A DNA stretch of 6,465 nucleotides from positions 1 to 6,465 of the forward strand of contig JAEZHS010000067.1 in assembly GCA_023436825.1 (NCBI GenBank), given 5' to 3'. The first letter of the stretch is position 1, and each line of letters opens with the position of its first letter. The DNA comes from Pseudomonadota bacterium. Its GTDB lineage: Bacteria; Pseudomonadota; Alphaproteobacteria; Reyranellales; Reyranellaceae. Positions 1 to 5,695 of this stretch are shown here, in pieces. The notes under the pieces are model-generated. The model had not been told where the DNA came from. It ran no database searches and worked only from the letters and a program-made list of their open reading frames with translations. The translations under genes and the position numbers were made by a program.

Positions 1-1
1 C

Positions 2-478
2 GACGAGCTGATCGATCCGGCGCTGGTCGTCGACGGTCTGCGCCGCCTGGCGCCGCTCAGCCACATCGCAGCCGCCTTGCACGGCACACGGCCGCTCGGC
101 GACTTCGATCGCGTCGCCGCTCTCGAGGCCGCGCTCTACATTAGAAACCAACAACTGCGTGACGCCGACTGGGCCGGCATGTCGCACGGCGTCGAGATTC
201 GCGTGCCCTACGTCGATCCCTTCTTCCTCGCCGCGCTGCCGCCTGGCGATGTTCTGGTCCGCGTCAACGCCAAGGACGCCGTTGCCGCGGTGCCTGAGCC
301 GCCGCTGCCTGCGGCCGTCCGCGAGCGCCGCAAGACGGGCTTCGTGACGCCGGTCGGACGCTGGCTGCGCGAGGCTGCCGGCACATCGGCCGAGGGCGCG
401 GTCGACTTTTCAGCCGCCTCGCGCGGCTGGGCACGGCGCGTATGGCAGAATGGCTGGACGACGCCGGCGGTGGCCTGA
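2..478 (+). CDS. Asparagine synthase-type amidotransferase, C-terminal part (5' truncated by window)
   Basis: The reading frame is open from base 2 to a TGA at 476-478 and gives 158 residues, the C-terminal end of a protein whose family usually has about 600-650. The match is to the asparagine synthase (AsnB-type) C-terminal ATP-dependent synthetase domain. Residues 46-72 carry the typical YIRNQ-LRD-DW-GM-HGVE-RVP-VD pattern, and residues 110-121 the RKTGF-TPVGRWL pattern (family K-GF-P-W). The N-terminal glutaminase domain and the ATP-binding SGG-DS loop would lie upstream, so catalytic competence cannot be judged. Known members transfer glutamine-derived ammonia to a carboxylate activated by ATP. 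Paralogues in polysaccharide clusters are often annotated as asparagine synthase but may amidate sugar uronates or other acids. The gene ends 6 nt before a glycosyltransferase. A TTG at 77 could be mistaken for a start, but homology continues upstream, so this is a window truncation. Family assignment is fairly sure; substrate unknown. Confidence 0.87.
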   Translation, partial: DELIDPALVVDGLRRLAPLSHIAAALHGTRPLGDFDRVAALEAALYIRNQQLRDADWAGMSHGVEIRVPYVDPFFLAALPPGDVLVRVNAKDAVAAVPEPPLPAAVRERRKTGFVTPVGRWLREAAGTSAEGAVDFSAASRGWARRVWQNGWTTPAVA

Positions 479-484
479 CAACAG

Positions 485-1588
485 ATGACCGTCCGCATCC
501 TGGCCCTGGTCGGCGACGCCTTCGGCGCGCGCGGCGGGATCGCGCGCTACAACCGCGACCTGTTCACGGCCCTCGCCTCGGCCGGCGCCGAGATCCTCAT
601 CCTGCCGCGGCTGGGCGATGCGTCGGGCGTCGCGCTGCCTGTCGGCGTGCGGCAACGGCCCGCGATCTTCGGCAAGCTGCGCTTCTCGCTCACCTCGCTG
701 TGGATGGCCTGGCGCTGTCGCCCCATCGACGTCGTGTTCTGCGGCCACGTCTTCATGGCGCCGCTTGCCGTGCTGCTGGCTCGTCTGCTGGGCGCGCGCT
801 ACTGGCTGCAGGCGCATGGCACAGATATCTGGAACGACCGACGTGACGTCGTGCGCCGCGCCATCGAGGCTGCCGACCAGGTGACCACCGTGAGCCGCGG
901 CACGCGCCAGCGACTGCTCGGTTGGGTCGATCTCGCACCCGAGCGCGTGCGGGTGCTGCCCAATACCGTCGATGAGCGCTTCGTGCCAGGACCGGCGTCG
1001 CCTGCGCTGCGCGAGCGCCTGAGACTCGGGCCTGGACCGATCCTGCTGACAGTCGGTCGCCTGGCGGCCAGCGAGCGCTACAAGGGCCATGAGCTGATCT
1101 TCGCGGCTCTGCCGACGCTGCGGGCGCGGTTTCCCAGGCTGGTCCATGTCGTGGCGGGCGACGGCGACGATCGCGCGCGGCTGGAGGCGCGCGCGGCAGA
1201 GCTCGCCGGCGATGGCGCCGTCCGTTTCCTGGGTTACGTCCCGGATGAGGAACTGCCGGATCTCTATCGTCTGGCCGACCTTTTCGTCATGCCGAGCTCG
1301 GAGGAGGGGTTTGGCATCGTTTATCTCGAGGCCGCCGCTTGCGGACTGAGGGTGATCGGCGGATCGGGTGGCGGCAGCGGCGATGCCGTGCCCGATAGCC
1401 GGGTTGGTGAGCTCGTCGATCCGGCAGATTTCGCCGGCCTGGCCGAGGCGGTGGCGCGGCTGCTGGGGCAGGGCCGGGTCGACCCGGCGGCGATCGACCC
1501 CTATCGTCGACCACACTTTGCGGCGGCGGCCGGCATACTCCTTGCTCGCCTTCAGGCCCAGCCGCGTCGTATGAGAGGCGCGGCATGA
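485..1588 (+). CDS. Glycosyltransferase family 4 (GT-B fold), full length
   Basis: This 367-residue protein has the usual length of a GT4 retaining glycosyltransferase, which transfers a sugar from an activated donor to a growing lipid-linked glycan at the cytoplasmic membrane face. The N-terminal acceptor domain begins with a Rossmann strand (RILALVGD, 4-11) followed by the glycine-rich loop GARGGIARYNRDL (15-27). HGTDIW (111-116) and TVSRGTR (135-141) are typical mid-domain motifs. The C-terminal donor-binding domain has VGRLAASERYKGHE (190-203), VVAGDGDD (222-229) and the EX7E motif E274-GFGIVYL-E282, followed by AAACG. The start ATG at 485 is 6 nt past the upstream stop and gives a clean N-terminus; no strong Shine-Dalgarno is visible, so translation may be coupled. 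The 3' end overlaps the permease gene by ATGA. The arrangement of motifs resembles mannosyltransferase-like GT4 enzymes, but neither sugar donor nor acceptor can be read from the sequence. Confidence 0.93.
   Translation: MTVRILALVGDAFGARGGIARYNRDLFTALASAGAEILILPRLGDASGVALPVGVRQRPAIFGKLRFSLTSLWMAWRCRPIDVVFCGHVFMAPLAVLLARLLGARYWLQAHGTDIWNDRRDVVRRAIEAADQVTTVSRGTRQRLLGWVDLAPERVRVLPNTVDERFVPGPASPALRERLRLGPGPILLTVGRLAASERYKGHELIFAALPTLRARFPRLVHVVAGDGDDRARLEARAAELAGDGAVRFLGYVPDEELPDLYRLADLFVMPSSEEGFGIVYLEAAACGLRVIGGSGGGSGDAVPDSRVGELVDPADFAGLAEAVARLLGQGRVDPAAIDPYRRPHFAAAAGILLARLQAQPRRMRGAA
1573..1578 (+). promoter_or_regulatory. Shine-Dalgarno-like site for wzm inside the upstream gene
   Basis: GAGAGG sits 6 nt before the ATG at 1585, within the last codons of the preceding glycosyltransferase gene. 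It is one of the two clearest purine-rich sites before a start in this window and supports the 1585 start. The role is inferred from sequence and spacing only. Confidence 0.5.
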
Positions 1589-2427
1589 GCACCTTCGACC
1601 AGGACAACCGCCCGCTCATCCTTGAAGCGGGGCGGGCCGACCATCAGTATTGGGCCGATCTCTGGCACTACCGGGAGCTCTTTTTCATCCTGGCCTGGCG
1701 CGACGTGGCGGTGCGCTACAAGCAGACCGTCATCGGCATCGTGTGGGCCTTCGTGCGGCCTTTCATGACCATGGTGGTCTTTACCGTGGTGTTCGGCTCG
1801 CTGGCCAAGCTTCCATCGGAAGGCTCGGCGCCCTACGCGGTCATGGTGTTCGCGGGCCTGCTGCCCTGGGCGCTGTTCGCCTCGGTGCTGCAGGAGGCCT
1901 CGGTGAGCGTGATCGGCAGCGCCAACCTCATCACCAAGGTCTACTTCCCGCGACTGATCGTGCCGCTGTCCACGGTCATGGTCGCGCTGGTCGATTTCCT
2001 GGTGAGCCTCTCGATCCTGGCAGGCCTCATGCTGTGGTACGGCATGGCGCCGGGTTTGCAGATCCTGCTGCTGCCGGTCTTTGTGCTGCTGGCGCTGCTG
2101 GCCGCGATCGGCCCGGCGATCTGGGCGGCTTCGCTCATCGTCAAGTATCGCGACTTCCGCTTCATCATCCCGTTCGTGATCCAGATCGGCCTCTACGTCT
2201 CGCCGGTCGGCTTCTCCAGCAAGGTCGTACCCGGGCACTGGCAGTTGCTGTACAGCGTCAATCCCATGGTCGGTGTCATCGACGGTTTCCGCTGGTGCAT
2301 CCTGGGCGGCGACAGCCCGATCTACTGGCCGGGCTTCCTGGTCAGCCTGGTCGTCATCGTCGGCATGCTGGCATGGGGGGCGCGTGCCTTCCGCCGCAGT
2401 GAACGCGCCTTCGCCGACATGATCTGA
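1585..2427 (+). CDS. wzm: ABC-2 type polysaccharide export permease (Wzm-like)
   Basis: This 280-residue integral membrane protein is of normal length for the Wzm/KpsM/TagG-type permease, which with its ATPase forms the inner-membrane channel that exports lipid-linked polysaccharide. The N-terminal cytoplasmic part has the family signature RD-A-RYKQT-IG--WA--RP (39-59), the amphipathic coupling region before the first membrane helix. About six hydrophobic segments are visible by eye, near residues 50-72, 84-104, 126-150, 156-182, 194-210 and 247-266. Further family patterns are YRDFR (188-192), Q200 with Y204-SPVGF (206-210), NPMVGVIDGFR (226-236) and a cytoplasmic tail with RRSERAFAD (270-278). 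The start overlaps the upstream gene by ATGA and has a GAGAGG site 6 nt before it. The cognate ATPase follows after a single base, the standard pairing for ABC-dependent O-antigen or capsule export. The exported polymer cannot be identified from this protein. Confidence 0.94.
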   Translation: MSTFDQDNRPLILEAGRADHQYWADLWHYRELFFILAWRDVAVRYKQTVIGIVWAFVRPFMTMVVFTVVFGSLAKLPSEGSAPYAVMVFAGLLPWALFASVLQEASVSVIGSANLITKVYFPRLIVPLSTVMVALVDFLVSLSILAGLMLWYGMAPGLQILLLPVFVLLALLAAIGPAIWAASLIVKYRDFRFIIPFVIQIGLYVSPVGFSSKVVPGHWQLLYSVNPMVGVIDGFRWCILGGDSPIYWPGFLVSLVVIVGMLAWGARAFRRSERAFADMI

Positions 2428-2428
2428 C

Positions 2429-3739
2429 ATGACCGATGTCGTCATCCGCGCCGAGAAGCTCGGCAAGAAATTCATCATCGGCCACCGTGCCGAGGAAGGC
2501 TCGGTGTTCGTCGACGCGCTGTCGCGCGGCTTTCGCAATGCTCTGCGCAAGGGGTCGGACGTGCTGCGCGGCCGCGCCGTGATCGAAGGCGACGTCGTCG
2601 AGGAATTCTGGGCGCTGCGCGATGTCGATTTCGAGATCAAGCGCGGCGAGGTGGTCAGCATCATCGGCCATAACGGCGCCGGCAAGACGACACTGCTCAA
2701 GGTCCTGTCGCGCATCATCGAACCGACCGAGGGACGGGTCTCGATCAAGGGCAGGGTGGCGAGCCTGCTCGAGATTGGCACCGGTTTTCATCCTGAGCTG
2801 ACGGGTCGCGAGAACGTGTTCCTGAATGGTGCCATCCTGGGCATGACCCGCGCCGAGGTGCGCCGGCGCTTCGATGAGATCGTCGACTTCTCAGGCGTGG
2901 AGAGGTTCATCGATACGCCGGTGAAGCGCTACTCGGTCGGCATGTACGCTCGCCTCGCCTTCGCCGTTGCCGCACACCTCGAAACTGAGGTGCTGGTGAT
3001 CGACGAGGTGCTGGCAGTCGGCGATGCCGAATTCCAGGCGCGCTGCCTCGATCGTATGTCGGCCGTCGCCAACGCCGGACGGACCGTGCTGTTCGTCAGC
3101 CACAACCTGGCGGCGGTTACTGCGCTCACCAGACGCGCCATCGTTTTCCAGTCCGGCCGCGTTTACTTCGACGGCGCCATCGAGGAGGCTGTGGCGCACT
3201 ACGCGACCTCCTTGCGCAAGATCAAGAACGACCGCAACTGGGGCAAGGGCACGACCACGTCGCTGATCTCTGCCACGCTGGTCGATTCGGGCGGAGTGCC
3301 GACCGATCGCTACGAGCCCGGTACACCCCTCAGGTTGCGTGTCGTGCTGCAGACGTCGGGGATACGTGGCATGTCACTCGAGCTGGTGCTGCGCGACGAG
3401 CACAATTTGCCGATCGGCTTCTATTCGACCGGCGTGTTCAGCCAGGTATCGCTGCCTGGCAAGGCCGGCCACTACGAATGCAGCCTGGTGCTGGAACCCT
3501 ACTGGCTCGCTTCAGGAGAATACTGTTTCGATTTCGCAACGGGACTCACCAACGTCGACACCGACCATCGCGTCGACAACGCGCTGCGCTTCTTTGTCGA
3601 GCGTTGCAGTCCCGACGCCATCCCGTTCAACTTCAGCCAGGGTAAAGGCAACGGCGCCCTGGCGATGAGGCTGGCCAATCCCATCGAGTTCACCGAGCTG
3701 CTGACGGCTGCCCAAGAGCCGAAGCCGGGGCCCGGGTGA
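2429..3739 (+). CDS. wzt: ABC transporter ATPase for polysaccharide export with C-terminal glycan-binding-type domain (Wzt-like)
   Basis: This 436-residue ATPase powers export through the preceding permease. The nucleotide-binding domain spans about 1-260: Walker A G80-HNGAGKT-87, the Wzt/TagH-type motif GTGFHPELTGREN (117-129), the degenerate ABC signature YSVGMYARL (168-176) in place of LSGGQ, Walker B VLVID (188-192) with catalytic E193, the D-loop region AVGDAEF (196-202) and H-loop H225 in LFVSHN. An extra stretch of roughly 35 residues (about 23-58) precedes Walker A, common in this family. After a basic linker (KIKNDRNWGKG, 264-274) comes a domain of about 150 residues rich in predicted beta strands, placed like the Wzt C-terminal immunoglobulin-like domain that in characterised O-antigen systems (E. 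coli O9a, Klebsiella O12) binds the exported glycan or its terminal modification. That length separates it from short KpsT-type ATPases. It starts one base after wzm and lacks an obvious Shine-Dalgarno, suggesting coupled translation. Confidence 0.95.
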   Translation: MTDVVIRAEKLGKKFIIGHRAEEGSVFVDALSRGFRNALRKGSDVLRGRAVIEGDVVEEFWALRDVDFEIKRGEVVSIIGHNGAGKTTLLKVLSRIIEPTEGRVSIKGRVASLLEIGTGFHPELTGRENVFLNGAILGMTRAEVRRRFDEIVDFSGVERFIDTPVKRYSVGMYARLAFAVAAHLETEVLVIDEVLAVGDAEFQARCLDRMSAVANAGRTVLFVSHNLAAVTALTRRAIVFQSGRVYFDGAIEEAVAHYATSLRKIKNDRNWGKGTTTSLISATLVDSGGVPTDRYEPGTPLRLRVVLQTSGIRGMSLELVLRDEHNLPIGFYSTGVFSQVSLPGKAGHYECSLVLEPYWLASGEYCFDFATGLTNVDTDHRVDNALRFFVERCSPDAIPFNFSQGKGNGALAMRLANPIEFTELLTAAQEPKPGPG

Positions 3740-3749
3740 TCGGCGGCCG

Positions 3750-4976
3750 ATGCTGGGCGCCGTCTGCATCGTGAGTCCGGGCAACCTGGCATCCAACCCG
3801 CGCGTGCTGAAGGAAGCCGACGCCCTGCATGAGGCGGGCTATGCTGTCAGCGTCGTGGTATGCGACTACACCGAGGCGTTGCGTGCTTTCGACGACGAAA
3901 TCGCGGCTCGTGTACCATGGAAGGTCGTTCGGGTAGCGCGTCCAGCGGGAGAGCGACAGATCGGCCAGGCGGCGAGAGGCCTGGCGAGGGTTGCGGCAGG
4001 CCTGGGCATGCGCACTCCGGTTGGACTCGCGGCGTCTGCCTATGGTGGACCGGCTTCGGCGCTGCGCCGCGCGGCAAGCGAGGTAACGGCCGATCTCTAC
4101 ATCGCGCACTATGTTGCCGGGCTGGCCGCCGCGGCTGTCGTCGCACGCAGTCGCGGCGCCATGCTGGGCTTCGATGCCGAGGATTACCATGCGGGGGAAG
4201 GAACGCCGTTCCATATGAGCATGGTGCGCACCATCGAGGGCGCACTGCTTCCGGACTGCCGGCACGTCACTGCGGCTGCACCGTTGATCGCCAAGGCCTA
4301 CGGCGCGCAGTGCCGCGTCGAGCCGGTGACAGTGCTCAATGTCTTCCCGCTGGCGATGGCGCCGGCGCAGCCGTCTGCGGCCTCGGCGTCGCAGACGCTC
4401 AGAGCGTATTGGTTCTCCCAGACCATTGGTCTCGACCGTGGCCTGCAGGCGTTCATCGAGGCTATGGCGCGCACCAGGACGCGCGTCACTCTCGACATCC
4501 GCGGCGGCAACCGATGGGGACACGGCGAGCGGCTGGTCGAATTGGCGCGCGGGCTCGACATTGGCGATCGCGTCAACCTGCTGCCGATGGCGCCGCCGGA
4601 GGAGATGGTGACGCTGGCGGCGGACTACGACGTCGGCCTGTCGCTCGAGACCGACATCAGTGAGAATCGCCGACTCTGCCTCACCAACAAGATCTTCACC
4701 TACCTGCTGGCCGGTGTGCCGGTCCTGCTGAGCGACACGCCGGCGCAGCGCGCTCTCGCTCCGGACCTGGGTGCCGCCGCGCGCCTGGTGTCGCTCGCCG
4801 ATCCTGCGGCCATGGCAGCGACACTCGACGATCTGGCGGGCTCGCCAGCGCAGCGCGCCGAGGCATCGGCCGGCGCCTGGCGGCTTGGCCGTGAGCGCTA
4901 CAACTGGGAAACCGAGAAGGCGGCTTTGCTCGGCTCCGTCGCACGGGCCTTCGAGTCCAGACCGGTGCCGCCATGA
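3750..4976 (+). CDS. Divergent GT-B (GT4-like) glycosyltransferase
   Basis: This 408-residue protein looks like a GT-B glycosyltransferase. Its N-terminal strand and loop (VCIVSPGNLASNPRVLKEADAL, about 5-26) match the pattern of GT4-like enzymes that begin with S-NPRV-KEA. FDAEDYH (141-147) resembles the D-HE-Y element of these proteins. The C-terminal domain contains an SQTIGLDRGLQAFIEAM stretch (223-239), L-IRGG (248-253), a helix with DYDVGLSLE (292-300) and NKIFTYLLAGVPVLLSD (313-329), the usual donor-site region. A canonical EX7E cannot be placed: E300 is followed by E305, and position 308 is arginine. It may use an alternative acidic residue or belong to a branch that has lost the motif. 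The ATG at 3750 lies 10 nt after wzt; no in-frame start lies between that stop and this ATG, and the 3' end overlaps the methyltransferase by ATGA. The likely role is adding a sugar to the same glycan; donor and linkage unknown. Confidence 0.87.
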   Translation: MLGAVCIVSPGNLASNPRVLKEADALHEAGYAVSVVVCDYTEALRAFDDEIAARVPWKVVRVARPAGERQIGQAARGLARVAAGLGMRTPVGLAASAYGGPASALRRAASEVTADLYIAHYVAGLAAAAVVARSRGAMLGFDAEDYHAGEGTPFHMSMVRTIEGALLPDCRHVTAAAPLIAKAYGAQCRVEPVTVLNVFPLAMAPAQPSAASASQTLRAYWFSQTIGLDRGLQAFIEAMARTRTRVTLDIRGGNRWGHGERLVELARGLDIGDRVNLLPMAPPEEMVTLAADYDVGLSLETDISENRRLCLTNKIFTYLLAGVPVLLSDTPAQRALAPDLGAAARLVSLADPAAMAATLDDLAGSPAQRAEASAGAWRLGRERYNWETEKAALLGSVARAFESRPVPP

Positions 4977-5695
4977 CGACGCTGAAACAGCGTCTGGGCG
5001 CCTGGCTGATTCCACGCATGCCGGTCAATCCGTGGGTGTTCCGGACGTTTCGCGTCGAGCTGAATGCAATGATGGTGCGCCTGCTCAACCGCATGCTTCC
5101 CGGCCGCGTCGCCCAGCAGCGGGCCTTGCGGCGGCGGACCGGCGTGCTGGTCAACGTCGGCTGCGGGCCGTTCGGCGAGGACGGTTGGGTCAATCTCGAT
5201 CTCTTCCCGGCTGCCGGCGTGACGATGCGCGTCGATTGCCGGCGCGGCCTTCCACTGGGCGACGGGGCGGCACGCGGCATCCACGTCGAGCACTACTTCG
5301 AGCATCTCGAGCCGACGACCGAACGACCGCGCTTTCTTGCCGAATGCCGGCGTTGCCTGGCACCCGGCGGTGTGTTGCGCATCATCGTTCCCGACATGCG
5401 CAAGTACGTCGAAGCCTACCTGGCCGACGATTGGACGATGCTGAACGAGATCGGCTGTGGTGGCGGACTGCCGCAAGCGGCCTTCGCCACCAAGATGGAG
5501 GCGCTGAATCACGTCTTCGTGCAGGACGGCGAGCACTATGGCGGCTTTGATGCCGAATATCTGCAACGCACACTCGAGCAGGCGGGATTTATCGACGTCG
5601 CGCGGGTCGGCTGGCGCGAAGGGCGTTTCCCGGAGGGGCCGATCGATCGCGAACAGCACCGGCGCTATTCGCTGTTCATGGAGGCGCGTCGCTGA
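4973..5695 (+). CDS. Class I SAM-dependent methyltransferase
   Basis: This 240-residue protein carries a Rossmann-type methyltransferase core from about residue 57. Motif I is LVNVGCGP (59-66), with the acidic ribose-binding residue at D76 in WVNLDLF (72-78). An EHYFEHLE segment (106-113) corresponds to the post-II motif, followed by the LAPGGVLRIIVPD element (129-141) and a late GF-DAEYL--TLEQAGF segment (191-206). This combination fits the small predicted methyltransferases often found in glycan clusters. The first 55 residues are basic and amphipathic, unlike the core, and may help membrane or partner contact. The gene overlaps the upstream glycosyltransferase by ATGA and the next by one base, placing it firmly in the polysaccharide operon. 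O-methylation of a sugar or of the chain end is the most likely job by context; methylation of another small molecule is possible. No kinase domain or coiled coil is visible, so it is not a complete WbdD-like protein. Confidence 0.88.
   Translation: MTTLKQRLGAWLIPRMPVNPWVFRTFRVELNAMMVRLLNRMLPGRVAQQRALRRRTGVLVNVGCGPFGEDGWVNLDLFPAAGVTMRVDCRRGLPLGDGAARGIHVEHYFEHLEPTTERPRFLAECRRCLAPGGVLRIIVPDMRKYVEAYLADDWTMLNEIGCGGGLPQAAFATKMEALNHVFVQDGEHYGGFDAEYLQRTLEQAGFIDVARVGWREGRFPEGPIDREQHRRYSLFMEARR
5680..5684 (+). promoter_or_regulatory. Shine-Dalgarno-like site for the 3' glycosyltransferase
   Basis: GGAGG lies inside the end of the methyltransferase gene, 10 nt before the ATG at 5695. The sequence is a good core Shine-Dalgarno, though the spacing is slightly long. 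It supports the 5695 start and independent ribosome loading on the last gene. Confidence 0.45.

Noticed and set aside
77..79. TTG as a true start of the first gene, giving a 133-residue protein
   Set aside because: The frame is open to the left edge, and a 133-residue product would be only a fragment of a synthetase domain. The start must lie upstream of the window.
410..1516. Minus-strand open frame (368 codons) opposite the first glycosyltransferase
   Set aside because: Same reason: composition typical of an antisense shadow, no motif, and the + strand gene has strong GT4 motifs throughout.
1552..2781. Long minus-strand open frame (409 codons) opposite wzm and the 5' part of wzt
   Set aside because: Its product is low-complexity (rich in D, H, Q, R), spans two well-supported genes and their junction, and has no recognisable domain. 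Long antisense frames are expected in GC-rich coding DNA.
3737..3752. Possible promoter or terminator in the largest intergenic gap (10 nt after wzt)
   Set aside because: The gap is too short, there is no hairpin followed by a T-run, and the operon layout continues in the same direction.
3860..4663. Plus-strand out-of-frame open frame (267 codons) inside the second glycosyltransferase
   Set aside because: Gly/Arg-rich translation with no family pattern. The overlapping frame has coherent GT-B structure and correct junctions with its neighbours.
3690..5015. Minus-strand open frame (441 codons) opposite the second glycosyltransferase
   Set aside because: Arg/Ala/Gln-rich translation without domain character. 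It mirrors the codon structure of a clear + strand gene and reaches into both neighbouring genes.
4771..5550. Plus-strand out-of-frame open frame spanning the glycosyltransferase/methyltransferase junction
   Set aside because: It crosses the ATGA junction of two well-supported genes and encodes an Arg/Ala-rich sequence without motifs.
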